A stretch of 64,000 nucleotides of DNA from Sphingomonas sp. BK580 (GTDB taxonomy: Bacteria; Pseudomonadota; Alphaproteobacteria; Sphingomonadales; Sphingomonadaceae): the NCBI RefSeq assembly GCF_014194975.1, contig NZ_JACIAY010000012.1, forward strand, positions 93,699 through 157,698, read 5' to 3'. Position numbers and translations under genes: made by a program. Of this stretch, positions 8,933 to 17,494 are shown one piece after another. The notes beneath the pieces are model-generated. The model made no database searches and was not told where the DNA came from. It saw only the letters and a program-made list of their open reading frames with translations. Each line of letters begins with the position of its first letter. Within the stretch, counting starts at the first letter, position 1.

Positions 8933-9210
8933 CGTGGCGCTTCCTCCAGTCGGGCGCGCGCCGCGACCAGCGCGGCCGGGGTGGTGCCGGTCGCCGCGGC
9001 GCAGGCGAGAAGATCGGGTTCGTGCGCCTCGAGGAAGGCGAGGCACGCGGCGAGAACGGCAGGGTCGCGCAGCCGCGCGCGCAGGTCGTCGGGCGCCAGC
9101 CCCGTCACGCCGATCAGTCGTTCGGCGCGCAACGGTTCGTTAAGCGTCCAGGCAAGAGCGTCGAGCGCGATCGTCGTCGCGTCGGGCTGGATTGGATCGG
9201 TTCGGACCAT
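8929..9210 (-). CDS. DUF3572 family protein
   Basis: A 93-residue helical protein of the alphaproteobacterial DUF3572 family, recognised by the layout ALDALAWTLNEPLRAERLIGVTGLAPDDLRARL (cut here by position: residues 16-48) and a C-terminal Ala/Leu-rich helix. Function unknown. It is divergent from divK with only 32 bases between the two start codons, and it is coupled to the HAD hydrolase downstream. No cofactor motif or membrane segment is visible. Confidence 0.75.
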   Translation of the reverse strand: MVRTDPIQPDATTIALDALAWTLNEPLRAERLIGVTGLAPDDLRARLRDPAVLAACLAFLEAHEPDLLACAAATGTTPAALVAARARLEEAPR

Positions 9211-9242
9211 TATCTATCTGGCGTCAGAGGAGAAAGCGGCGC

Positions 9243-9605
9243 GTGGCCAAGCGGGTGCTCGTTGTCGAGGACAATGAACTCAATCTCAAGCTGTTCTGTG
9301 ACCTGTTGCGGGCGCACGACTTCGCGGTCGAGCCGGTGCGCGACGGGCGCGAGGCGGTGGAGCGCACCCGCGCCTTCATGCCCGACCTGATCGTGATGGA
9401 CATCCAGATGCCGCACGTCACCGGCTACGAGCTGATCCTCGAGCTCAAGGCCGACGACGCGCTGCGCCACATCCCCGTTATGGCGGTGACCGCTTATGCC
9501 GGGCGTGAGGATGAGGAGCGCATCCGTGCCGCGGGGGCGGATGCTTATATCTCCAAACCGATCACTTTGGCGCGCTTCATCACCGCGGTGGGGTCGCTGG
9601 TGTGA
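9243..9605 (+). CDS. divK: single-domain response regulator DivK
   Basis: A 120-residue stand-alone receiver domain. In Caulobacter-type bacteria DivK is phosphorylated and dephosphorylated by DivJ/PleC and controls the CckA-CtrA cell-cycle pathway via DivL. Visible receiver residues: acidic pocket E9-D10, phosphoacceptor D53 in LIVMDIQMP, switch T83 in AVTAY and K105 in YISKPI. The N-terminus VLVVEDNELNLKLFCDLL is characteristic of DivK. GTG 9243 is chosen because an AGAGGAG ribosome-binding site ends about 10 bases upstream; the frame extends further up but would overlap the divergent DUF3572 gene. There is no output domain. pleD is not adjacent within the window. Confidence 0.92.
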   Translation: MAKRVLVVEDNELNLKLFCDLLRAHDFAVEPVRDGREAVERTRAFMPDLIVMDIQMPHVTGYELILELKADDALRHIPVMAVTAYAGREDEERIRAAGADAYISKPITLARFITAVGSLV

Positions 9606-9659
9606 GCGGGGGCGGGATGCCGCTCGCCCGCGGCTGAGCGACGGCCTCTGCCTCTTCCT

Positions 9660-9751
9660 TGTTCCCCGGCGGAAGCCGGGGCTCAGGTGGGAAGGCGGCG
9701 GTGTGTCTCACCAGCGTCCCCCAACTGGGCTCCGGCTTTCGCCGGGGAACA
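9660..9751. repeat. palindromic repeat (TTCCCCGGCGAAAGCCGG type)
   Basis: Arms 9660-9679 and 9732-9751 are 20-base reverse complements with one mismatch, each itself containing a short CCGGC/GCCGG dyad. It lies between divK and the convergent prmA and could form an mRNA 3' hairpin for both. Confidence 0.65.
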
Positions 9752-9801
9752 GGCTTGTTGGGGAAGGTCGAGTGCCACGACCGCCCGCGATCACATTCAC
9801 C

Positions 9802-10749
9802 CTACAGATCGAGCGCCCAGCCGTCGCGCCCGCGCGGGTCGGGGGCGCGCTCGGGGACGTAGCGGGTCGCGCCCGCGCTCAGCCGCAGGATCGTCCAGTC
9901 GCCGCGGCGGTCGACCGCCTCCAGCGCGCAGCCGCAGCGCTCGAACGCCGCCACCACCTCGGCGCGCTGCGTCTCGAGCAGCCCCGCGAGCACGATCGCG
10001 GCGCGCGGCGCGGCGATCGCCGCCACCTCGGGCGCCATCGAGATCAGCGGGCCGGCGAGGATGTTGGCGATCACCAGGTCGTAGGGCGCGCCCGCCGCGA
10101 TCGCCTCGGAGAGCGCGCCGTCCGCCACCACCAGCGCGATGCCGTCGACCGCGTTGGCCGCCATGTTCTCGCGCGTGACCGCGATCGCGGCGGGGTCGAT
10201 GTCGGTCGCGGTCACCTGCGCCCCCGGCCAGAGATGCCGCGCGGCGAAGGCGAGCAGCCCGGTGCCGGTGCCGAGGTCGATCGCGTTGGTCACCTCGCGC
10301 CCGGCCAGCGAGTCGAGCATCGCGAGGCAGCCCGAGGTGGTGGCGTGATGCCCGGTGCCGAAGGCCTGGCCCGCGTCGATCAGGAAGGCGCGGCCGTTCG
10401 GCGGCGCGGCGACCGGGTGCGCGCTGGTGTGGACGACGAAGCGCCCCTCGCTGATCGGCTCCAGCCCGGCCTGGCTTAGCGTGACCCAGTCCTGCGCGGT
10501 GAGCGGCGTCACCGCGGGATCGGCACCCGCCGCACTCGGCACCAGCGCGCGCAGCGCGGCGAGCATGGCGGCGTCGGGCTCGTGCTCCATGTACGCGTCG
10601 AGCCGCCAGCGCTCGCGGTCGTCCTCGACCTCCTCGCTCGTCATCAGCACCGCGTCGATCGCGAGATCGTCGGCGGCGTCGATCGCTTCGGCCTCGGCGC
10701 GGGTGCAGGGCAAGGTGACGCGCCAGCTGTCGATCGCCTCAGCGGACAT
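9802..10749 (-). CDS. prmA: ribosomal protein L11 methyltransferase PrmA
   Basis: A 315-residue SAM-dependent methyltransferase that trimethylates lysines and the N-terminus of ribosomal protein L11. The N-terminal third is a substrate-recognition domain; the SAM-binding domain begins with DAGQAFGTGHHATT and the glycine-rich motif I AIDLGTGTGLLAF, followed by the acidic TATDIDPAAI and the catalytic-type motif VIANILAGPL, the PrmA counterpart of the NPPY motif. Length fits the family (about 290-320). Its start overlaps the end of the upstream SDR gene by 11 bases, implying cotranscription. Confidence 0.93.
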   Translation of the reverse strand: MSAEAIDSWRVTLPCTRAEAEAIDAADDLAIDAVLMTSEEVEDDRERWRLDAYMEHEPDAAMLAALRALVPSAAGADPAVTPLTAQDWVTLSQAGLEPISEGRFVVHTSAHPVAAPPNGRAFLIDAGQAFGTGHHATTSGCLAMLDSLAGREVTNAIDLGTGTGLLAFAARHLWPGAQVTATDIDPAAIAVTRENMAANAVDGIALVVADGALSEAIAAGAPYDLVIANILAGPLISMAPEVAAIAAPRAAIVLAGLLETQRAEVVAAFERCGCALEAVDRRGDWTILRLSAGATRYVPERAPDPRGRDGWALDL

Positions 10750-11434
10750 AGCTGGCCCCGTTGACGTCGAGCACCGCCCCGGTCATCGACGGCGGCGCCT
10801 CCAGCGCGAGGAAGCGCGCCACCGCCGCCACTTCCTCGGGCTGGGCAACGCGGCCGAGCGGGATGTCGGCGAGCAGTTTGTCGCCGCCGCGGCTGGCGAG
10901 ATAGTCCTCGGCCATGCCGGTCATGGTGAAGCCGGGGCAGATCGCGAAGGCCAGGATGTCCTCGCGGGCATAGCCGCGCGCGATCGTCTTGGTCATCGCC
11001 ACCATGCCCGCCTTGGCGGCGGCGTAATGCCAGTGCGCCGGGCTGTCGCCGCGATAGGCGGCGCGGCTGGCGACGTTGACCAGCCGCCCGCCGCGCCCGC
11101 CCGCCTGCCAGTGGCGCACCGCCAGCCGGCTGAGCTCGGCCGCGGCGGTGAGGTTGATCCGCAGCGTGCGCTCCCAGCCCGCGACCCAATCGTCCGAGTC
11201 GAGCGGGTTGGCCTCGAACACGCCGGCGTTGTTGATCAGCACGTCAATCCGGCCGCCGAGCCGGTCGAGCGCGGCGTCCCACAGGCGCGCGGGGGCGGCG
11301 GGGTCGGCGAAATCGGCGGCGAGGCCGCTCGCGGTGGCGTGGCGCGCGAGCGCGACACCCGGGACGGCGTCGAGCGTGGCGGCGACGGCGGCGCCGATGC
11401 CGCGGCTCGCGCCGGTGAGGAGGATGTTGACCAT
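10739..11434 (-). CDS. SDR-family oxidoreductase
   Basis: A 231-residue classical short-chain dehydrogenase/reductase. It has the nucleotide-binding TGASRGIG (residues 7-14), the structural NNAG, the catalytic serine region NVASRAA and the active-site YAAAK. The segment FAICPGFTMTGMAE after the active site is typical. No residue strongly predicts the substrate; 3-oxoacyl-type reductases share this pattern. The chosen ATG 11434 puts the glycine motif at residue 7; an open frame upstream is Arg/Pro-rich and rejected. It is cotranscribed with prmA. Confidence 0.87.
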   Translation of the reverse strand: MVNILLTGASRGIGAAVAATLDAVPGVALARHATASGLAADFADPAAPARLWDAALDRLGGRIDVLINNAGVFEANPLDSDDWVAGWERTLRINLTAAAELSRLAVRHWQAGGRGGRLVNVASRAAYRGDSPAHWHYAAAKAGMVAMTKTIARGYAREDILAFAICPGFTMTGMAEDYLASRGGDKLLADIPLGRVAQPEEVAAVARFLALEAPPSMTGAVLDVNGASYVR

Positions 11435-11700
11435 GCGCGCCGCGATAGGACGGAAGCGGGGGGCGGGGCCAGAGGGGTTGAGCGGGCGCAGCGTGCGCGA
11501 CCGGCCGGTCGGCGATCCTGCCTGAGGCCGTCGTCCCATCTCCTCCGTTCGCTTCGAGTCGCCGTCCCGCCGGCCGAGACGCGCTCTCGACGAGCCGACC
11601 GCTGCCCTGGCCGAGCGGATGTGGTCGTAGATGCGGCCCTGGCGAGCGGGTGAGGAGGCGGACGGCGGCGCCCGCTACACCGCTTCCCCGGCTCGCCCCC

Positions 11701-13050
11701 TCACCCCTCGCTCGCGGCGAAGCTCTCCGCCGAGGCGCGCAGCGCGTCGAAGCGGTCGCCGATCTGCTCGAAGGCGTGGCCGAGCGACATGATCTCGCCG
11801 GTCACCTCGTTGGTATCCTCGCGGATCGCGGCGATGGTGTGCGACATCGAGTCGGCCGCCATCGCGGTCTCGTCGACCGCGGCGGTGATCGCGGTGACCG
11901 TCTGCGCGTGCATCTGCATCGCCGCGGTCACCTGCACCGCCGAGCGCCGCACCTCGCCGACGGTGTGCTTGATCGAGGCCGAGGTGTCGACGGTCACCCG
12001 CGTGGCGGCCTGGATCGCGGCGATCTTGGCGGCGATGTCGTCGGTGGCGCGCGCGGTCTGGCTGGCGAGGCTCTTCACTTCCTGCGCCACCACCGCGAAG
12101 CCGCGCCCGGCGTCGCCCGCGCGCGCCGCCTCGATCGTGGCGTTGAGCGCGAGCAGGTTGGTCTGCCCGGCGATGTCGCGGATCAGCCCGAGGATCGACT
12201 CGATCGACTTGGCGTGTTCGCTCAGCGCCGCGCTGGCGCTCACCGCGTCCGCGGCCTGAGCGCTGGCGTCCTCCAGCGTGGTGCTGCAGGCGCGCATGTC
12301 GCTCTGCACCGAATCGATCGCGCGGATCAGCCCGGCCGCGGTCGCGGCGGCGTCGCGCATCGCGAGCGCCGACTGCTCCGCCGCGGTGGCGACCTCGCTG
12401 GTCTTGTCGAGCATGCCGCGGGTGGAGCCCGCGGCGGCGCGCGCCTTCTCGCGCACGACGTGGCCGCGCGCCGCGATCGCGCCGATGCCATCGCTGATGC
12501 TGGTGCGGAACGCCGCCGAGCGCTCGGCGCGCGCCGAGCGCGTGGCGGCGAGCGACAGCGCGCCGAGCCGCGACGCCATCAGGTCCGATTCCATCATCGC
12601 CAGCCGCAGCACGACGTCGCTGAGCCGCTCGAGCCGCGCTGCGTCTCCCGCGCAGCCGGCGCCGAGCAGCCGCAGCGTGTGCCCGTGGGCACGGCTCAGG
12701 CCGGCGAGCAGCAGCGTCAGCGGCACGCCGTTGGCCTGGGACACGTCGACCTGGCCGATCACCATCGCGTGCCAGCGCTCGCTGAACGGCTCCTCGTAGC
12801 GCAGCCGCATATACTGCGTCGCGCGGGCGAGCTGCTCGTCGAGTCGCGGCCCGGTGATCGCGCGCATCGCCGCGGGCAGCGTGGGCAGCGCGAGCAGATA
12901 GTCCCAGAAGGTGCGCGCGACCTCGCGCCAGCCGTCGGCGGCGTCGAGCAGTCCGGCGATCTCGCGGCACGCCGGCAGGATGCCGCCGTCCCAGTCGAAG
13001 TCGCCGACGCGGTCGATCAGAGCGCGCTCATCGTGGTGGACCATCCGCAT
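11701..13050 (-). CDS. globin-coupled-sensor-like soluble chemoreceptor
   Basis: A 449-residue soluble methyl-accepting chemotaxis protein with no membrane segments. Residues about 1-170 have the all-helical layout of the protoglobin sensor domain (RYEEPFSERWHAMVIGQV), followed by a coiled-coil MCP signalling domain whose hairpin tip includes AGQTNLLALNATIEAARAG. At the place where heme-binding globin sensors carry the proximal histidine (pattern IGxVH), this protein reads IGQVD, so heme binding is doubtful. It should signal through CheW/CheA, none of which are in the window. It lies 22 bases downstream of a paralogue (13073-14428); 81 consecutive residues of the two signalling domains are identical, with one silent difference over about 243 bases. 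Confidence 0.85.
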   Translation of the reverse strand: MRMVHHDERALIDRVGDFDWDGGILPACREIAGLLDAADGWREVARTFWDYLLALPTLPAAMRAITGPRLDEQLARATQYMRLRYEEPFSERWHAMVIGQVDVSQANGVPLTLLLAGLSRAHGHTLRLLGAGCAGDAARLERLSDVVLRLAMMESDLMASRLGALSLAATRSARAERSAAFRTSISDGIGAIAARGHVVREKARAAAGSTRGMLDKTSEVATAAEQSALAMRDAAATAAGLIRAIDSVQSDMRACSTTLEDASAQAADAVSASAALSEHAKSIESILGLIRDIAGQTNLLALNATIEAARAGDAGRGFAVVAQEVKSLASQTARATDDIAAKIAAIQAATRVTVDTSASIKHTVGEVRRSAVQVTAAMQMHAQTVTAITAAVDETAMAADSMSHTIAAIREDTNEVTGEIMSLGHAFEQIGDRFDALRASAESFAASEG

Positions 13051-13072
13051 CGACGCTCACTCGGCTGGAGGA

Positions 13073-14428
13073 TCAGGCCGCGACCTTGCTGGCGAACTCG
13101 CCGGCATGGCCGTCGAGCGCGCCGAGTCGCCCGGCGAGCGAGTCGAAGCCGGCGCCGAGGCGGTCGATCTCGGTCGCCACCGTCTCGGTGTCCTCGCGGA
13201 TCGCGGCGATGGTGTGCGACATCGAGTCGGCCGCCAGCGCGGTCTCGTCCACCGCGGCGGTGATCGCGGTGACGGTCTGCGCCTGCGACTCCATCGCGTG
13301 GCGGATCCGCGTCGCCGACTCCTGCACCTCGGCGACGGTGGTGCGGATCGAGGCCGAGGTGTCGACGGTCACCCGCGTGGCGGCCTGGATCGCGGCGATC
13401 TTGGCGGCGATATCGTCGGTGGCGCGCGCGGTCTGGCTGGCGAGGCTCTTCACTTCCTGCGCCACCACCGCGAAGCCGCGCCCGGCGTCGCCCGCGCGCG
13501 CCGCCTCGATCGTGGCGTTGAGCGCGAGCAGGTTGGTCTGCCCGGCGATGTCGCGGATCAGCCCGAGGATCGACTCGATCGACTTGGCATGGTCGCTCAG
13601 CGCGCCCGAGACGTTGACCGCGTCGCCCGCCTGACCGGCGGCGCGAGTCGCGATGTCGGCGGCGACCTCGACCTCGGCGCGTGCATCCTCGATCGCGCGG
13701 ATCAGTCCGGCCGCGGTCGAGGCGGCGTCGCGCATCGCCACCGCCGACTGCTCGGCCGCGGCCGCCACCTCGCTGGTCTTGCCGAGCATCCCGCGCGCCG
13801 CCGAGGAGGCGTGCGAGGCCTGGGCGCGGAGGTGGTCGCCCTCGCGCGTGGTGTCCTCCACCGTCACCGCGATGCCGTCGCGGAACTCGACGGCGAGCCG
13901 GTCGCGCGCCACCTGGGCGCGATGCTCGCGATAGGAGGCGTACATCTCGACGGTGATCTCGCCCTCCAGCGCGGACAGGCGCATCAGCGTGTCGACCAAC
14001 TCGGGCAGGCGCGGGTCCTCGCGCGCCACCGAGGCCATCAGCACGTCGAGCGCGGCGCGATCGCTCGCGCTGATCATCGACAGCAGCGCCATCGGCGTCA
14101 CGTCGGCGGCATAGGCGCCCGCGACCGAGCGTTCGATCGACTCGATCCAGGCGCGCTCGCGCGTGCGCAGGAAGCGATTCTCGAGGAAGATGCAGCCGAG
14201 ATCGACCATCCGCTCGCTCTCGTGCGCCGCCCACGAGCGTCGATCGGCGAAGCAGCGCTGCCACTGTTCCCAATAGGCCTGCGCGATCTCGCGGATGCGC
14301 GGCTCCAGCGCGGCCCATACGTCCTGCGACGCCTGGGTCAGCCGGCCGTCGACGTCGAACACGCGGAAGCGGGCGGTGAGGTCGAAGGCGGCGGCGACCG
14401 ATCCGATCGGCGGCAGGTCGTGGGACAA
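13073..14428 (-). CDS. globin-coupled-sensor-like soluble chemoreceptor (paralogue)
   Basis: A 451-residue cytosolic chemoreceptor with an N-terminal globin-like all-helical sensor (about residues 1-180: LTQASQDVWAALEPRI, FADRRSWAAHESERM, FLENRFLRTRERAW) and a C-terminal MCP coiled-coil domain. At the alignment position of the proximal heme histidine it has Ala (ERSVAGAYAADVTP), so it too looks heme-independent. The start is TTG with a GGGAG ribosome-binding site a few bases upstream. It is first in a two-gene minus-strand operon with the paralogue at 11701. The last residues (FASKVAA) show no NWETF-type adaptation pentapeptide. Ligand unknown. Confidence 0.83.
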   Translation of the reverse strand: MSHDLPPIGSVAAAFDLTARFRVFDVDGRLTQASQDVWAALEPRIREIAQAYWEQWQRCFADRRSWAAHESERMVDLGCIFLENRFLRTRERAWIESIERSVAGAYAADVTPMALLSMISASDRAALDVLMASVAREDPRLPELVDTLMRLSALEGEITVEMYASYREHRAQVARDRLAVEFRDGIAVTVEDTTREGDHLRAQASHASSAARGMLGKTSEVAAAAEQSAVAMRDAASTAAGLIRAIEDARAEVEVAADIATRAAGQAGDAVNVSGALSDHAKSIESILGLIRDIAGQTNLLALNATIEAARAGDAGRGFAVVAQEVKSLASQTARATDDIAAKIAAIQAATRVTVDTSASIRTTVAEVQESATRIRHAMESQAQTVTAITAAVDETALAADSMSHTIAAIREDTETVATEIDRLGAGFDSLAGRLGALDGHAGEFASKVAA

Positions 14429-14609
14429 GGAGCGGCTCCCGCTAGAGTCAGAGTCGGGACCGTAGCTAGCCTCCGCGGGTTAATAGTGAGTTAGGCAACG
14501 CCCATCGATCCCCCTGGTGTAACCGGCACCAAGCTTGCATCGCGCCGCCGCTGGCCGCATAGACCGCGCCAAATCTGTCCGCCGTATCGTCACCTGAGGA
14601 ATCCAGCGC

Positions 14610-15038
14610 TTGGCCTCCAAACCCGCCCGCCCGCGCAGCCCGCACCTGTTCAGCGGCCCGCTGCAGCTGCACTATCGCTGGTCGCCGGCGATGACCGCCT
14701 CGATCTTCCACCGCGTCACCGGCGACGGCATGGCGACGGTCGGAACGCTGCTGCTCGTCTGGTGGCTCGCCGCGATCGCGGCCGGGCCGCAGGCCTATGG
14801 CGTGTTCCTCCACGTCTTCACCACGTCGAGCGGCGCGCTCAACCCGCTCGGCTGGATCGTCGGCGTGGGGCTGACCTGGTCGCTGTTCCAGCACATGATG
14901 AGCGGCATCCGCCATCTCATCCTCGACACCGGCGCGGCGTTCGAGCTGAAGGTCAACCGCACGCTGGCGGTGCTCACCTTCGTGCTGTCGGTGCTGCTCA
15001 CCGCTGGCTTCTGGTTTGTCCTTCTGGGGGTCAAGTGA
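14610..15038 (+). CDS. sdhC: succinate dehydrogenase cytochrome b556 subunit SdhC
   Basis: A 142-residue membrane anchor of succinate dehydrogenase (complex II) with three membrane helices. The family signature SIFHRVTGDGM begins helix 1 and HMMSGIRHLILD contains the heme b ligand histidine region. The N-terminus RPRSPHLFSGPLQLHYRW is typical of alphaproteobacterial SdhC. The start is TTG 14610 with a GAGGA site 9 bases upstream; no ATG lies in a suitable place. Its stop overlaps the sdhD start by one base (TGATG), so it is the first gene of sdhCDA. Confidence 0.95.
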   Translation: MASKPARPRSPHLFSGPLQLHYRWSPAMTASIFHRVTGDGMATVGTLLLVWWLAAIAAGPQAYGVFLHVFTTSSGALNPLGWIVGVGLTWSLFQHMMSGIRHLILDTGAAFELKVNRTLAVLTFVLSVLLTAGFWFVLLGVK

Positions 15039-15415
15039 TGGGTACCGAGATCGGCCGCGTCCGCGGGCTGGGCAGCGCGCACGCCGGGGCGCATCACTGG
15101 TGGCACCATAAGATCACCGCCGGCACTAATTTCCTGCTGCTGGTGTGGTTCCTGGCGTCGATCGCCATGCTGCCGTCCTATGACCACACCACCGTGCGGC
15201 TGTGGCTCTCCTCGGCCTGGGCGGCGGTGCCGATGGCGCTGCTGATCGCCTCGGTCTTCTACCATTTCCGCCTCGGCCTGCAGACGGTGATCGAGGATTA
15301 CTCGCACAAAGAGAACCGCTTCGTGCTGACGATCCTGCTCAACGTGTTCACCGCCGCGACCGCCGGCACCGCCATCTTCTCGATCCTCAAGGTCGCCTTC
15401 GGAGCCGCCGCCTGA
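15038..15415 (+). CDS. sdhD: succinate dehydrogenase membrane anchor subunit SdhD
   Basis: A 125-residue three-helix membrane protein that with SdhC binds heme b and ubiquinone and anchors the SdhAB catalytic heads. N-terminal GLGSAHAGAHHWWHHKITA is characteristic; FYHFRLGLQTVIEDY holds the conserved region after helix 2. It overlaps sdhC by one base and sdhA by one base (TGATG), consistent with tight translational coupling. Confidence 0.93.
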   Translation: MGTEIGRVRGLGSAHAGAHHWWHHKITAGTNFLLLVWFLASIAMLPSYDHTTVRLWLSSAWAAVPMALLIASVFYHFRLGLQTVIEDYSHKENRFVLTILLNVFTAATAGTAIFSILKVAFGAAA

Positions 15416-17217
15416 TGTCCGACGCGTATAAGATCATCGACCACACCTATGACGCGGTGGTCGTCGGCGCGGGCGGCTCGGGGCTGCGCGCGACCATGGG
15501 GATCGCCGAGAGCGGGCTGAAGACCGCCTGCATCACCAAGGTGTTCCCGACGCGGTCGCACACCGTCGCGGCGCAGGGCGGGATCGCCGCCTCGCTCGGC
15601 AACAACTCGCCCGACCATTGGTCGTGGCACATGTTCGACACCGTCAAGGGCTCCGACTGGCTCGGCGACCAGGACGCGATCGAGTATATGGTGCGCGAGG
15701 CGCCCGCCGCGGTCTACGAGCTGGAGCACGCCGGCGTGCCGTTCAGCCGCAACGACAACGGCACGATCTACCAGCGCCCGTTCGGCGGGCACATGCAGAA
15801 CATGGGCGAGGGCCCGCCGGTGCAGCGCACCTGCGCCGCGGCGGACCGCACCGGCCACGCCATGCTCCACGCTTTGTACCAGCAGAGCCTGAAGTATGAC
15901 GCCGACTTCTACGTCGAATATTTCGCGCTCGACCTGATAATGGAGAACGGCGCCTGCCGCGGCGTGATCGCCCTGTGCATGGAGGACGGCTCGATCCACC
16001 GTTTCCGCGCGCACGCGGTGGTGCTCGCCACCGGCGGCGGCGGCCGCGTCTACCAGTCGGCCACCTCGGCGCACACCTGCACCGGCGACGGCAACGGCAT
16101 GGCGCTGCGCGCCGGCCTGCCGCTGCAGGACATGGAGTTCGTCCAGTTCCACCCCACCGGCATCTACGGCGCCGGCGTGCTGATCACCGAGGGCGCGCGC
16201 GGCGAGGGCGGCTATCTCACCAACTCCGAGGGCGAGCGCTTCATGGAGCGCTACGCCCCCAGCGCCAAGGACCTCGCCAGCCGCGACGTGGTGGCGCGCT
16301 CGATGGCGATGGAGATGCGCGAGGGCCGCGGCGTCGGCAAGGAGAAGGACCATATCTTCCTCCACCTCGACCATATCGATCCCAAGGTGCTGCACGAGCG
16401 GCTGCCCGGCATCACCGAGACCGGCAAGATCTTCGCCGGCGTCGACCTGACGCGCCAGCCGCTGCCGGTGACGCCGACGGTCCATTACAACATGGGCGGC
16501 GTGCCCTGTAACTACCACGGCGAGGTCGTGCGGCTGAAGGACGGCGACCCCGACTCGGTCGTCCCCGGCCTGTTCGCGGTCGGCGAGGCGGCGTGCGTCT
16601 CGGTCCATGGCGCCAACCGGCTCGGCTCCAACTCGCTGATCGACCTGGTCGTGTTCGGCCGCGCCACCGGGCTGCGGCTGAAGGAGACGCTCAAGCCCGA
16701 CACGCCGCACAACCCGCTGCCGAAGGGCTCGGAGGAGATGGCGCTGAGCCGGCTCGACCATTTCCGCCACGCCGCGGGCAGCACGCCGACCGCCAAGCTG
16801 CGCGGCGAGATGCAGCGGACGATGCAGCGCCACTGCGCGGTGTTCCGCGACTCGGCGCTGCTGGCGGAAGGCGTCGAGAAGATCGAGGCGATCTACCAGG
16901 GCGTGCAGGACGTCGGCGTGACCGACCGCTCGCTGATCTGGAACACCGATCTGGTCGAGACGCTCGAGCTCGACAATCTGATCGGCCAGGCGGTGGTGAC
17001 GATGAAGAGCGCGGCCAACCGCAAGGAGAGCCGCGGCGCGCACATGCACGAGGACTTCCCCGAGCGCGACGACGCCAACTGGATGAAGCACACGATCGCG
17101 ACCTTCGACGGCTGGGGCGGCAAGAGCGGCGCCACCGCGATCGATTATCGCCCGGTGCACGACTACACGCTCACCGACGACGTCGAGTACATCAAGCCCA
17201 AGAAGCGCGTGTACTGA
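15415..17217 (+). CDS. sdhA: succinate dehydrogenase flavoprotein subunit SdhA
   Basis: A 600-residue flavoprotein catalysing succinate to fumarate in the TCA cycle and respiratory chain. FAD-binding VVVGAGGSGLRA lies at residues about 15-26; the covalent FAD histidine is in TRSHTVAAQGG (His49); the substrate-site segments QFHPTGIYGAG and HYNMGGVPCN and the C-terminal ESRGAHMHEDFPERDD are present. Length is normal (about 590-605). Unusually, sdhB does not follow: 43 bases after the stop lies the end of a convergent toxin-antitoxin pair. The complex therefore needs an sdhB encoded outside this window. Confidence 0.96.
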   Translation: MSDAYKIIDHTYDAVVVGAGGSGLRATMGIAESGLKTACITKVFPTRSHTVAAQGGIAASLGNNSPDHWSWHMFDTVKGSDWLGDQDAIEYMVREAPAAVYELEHAGVPFSRNDNGTIYQRPFGGHMQNMGEGPPVQRTCAAADRTGHAMLHALYQQSLKYDADFYVEYFALDLIMENGACRGVIALCMEDGSIHRFRAHAVVLATGGGGRVYQSATSAHTCTGDGNGMALRAGLPLQDMEFVQFHPTGIYGAGVLITEGARGEGGYLTNSEGERFMERYAPSAKDLASRDVVARSMAMEMREGRGVGKEKDHIFLHLDHIDPKVLHERLPGITETGKIFAGVDLTRQPLPVTPTVHYNMGGVPCNYHGEVVRLKDGDPDSVVPGLFAVGEAACVSVHGANRLGSNSLIDLVVFGRATGLRLKETLKPDTPHNPLPKGSEEMALSRLDHFRHAAGSTPTAKLRGEMQRTMQRHCAVFRDSALLAEGVEKIEAIYQGVQDVGVTDRSLIWNTDLVETLELDNLIGQAVVTMKSAANRKESRGAHMHEDFPERDDANWMKHTIATFDGWGGKSGATAIDYRPVHDYTLTDDVEYIKPKKRVY

Positions 17218-17260
17218 TCAGCGGACCTCGACCAGGCGCTCGCCGGCGGCGAGGGCCTGG

Positions 17261-17494
17261 TCAGGCCGCGCCGTCGAGGCGTTCGGCGAGCCAGCGCGCG
17301 ATCAGCGCCTGACGCGTGGTACCGCTCTCGGCGGCGAGTCGGTCAAGCCGGCGGACGCGCCATCCGGGCAGGTCTAGCGCGACGCGCTCGATGTCGTTGA
17401 TCCGCTCGGCCGCACCCCAATCGATCAGGTCGCTGATGTCGTCGCCCGCGTCGAAGCGTCGATCGAAGTCCTCACTGCTCATCGGCTCGCTCAT
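17261..17494 (-). CDS. antitoxin of BrnT/BrnA-type system (CopG/RHH-like)
   Basis: A 77-residue protein starting MSEPMSSEDFDRRFDAGDDI. The acidic N-terminus with SxEDFDRRFDAGDDISDLIDW and the C-terminal ribbon-helix-helix-like end (LPGWRVRRLDRLAAESGTT followed by RQALIARWLAERL) match the BrnA-type antitoxins that pair with BrnT toxins. It would neutralise the toxin and repress its own promoter through the RHH fold. It starts inside the 3' end of the toxin gene (23-base overlap), the usual toxin-first order of this family. A start four codons further in (MSSEDF) is possible. Confidence 0.8.
   Translation of the reverse strand: MSEPMSSEDFDRRFDAGDDISDLIDWGAAERINDIERVALDLPGWRVRRLDRLAAESGTTRQALIARWLAERLDGAA

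Noticed and set aside
12015..13610. Direct repeat suggestive of a mobile element
   Set aside because: The two near-identical 243-base blocks are the same functional part of two paralogous chemoreceptor genes, so gene conversion explains them.
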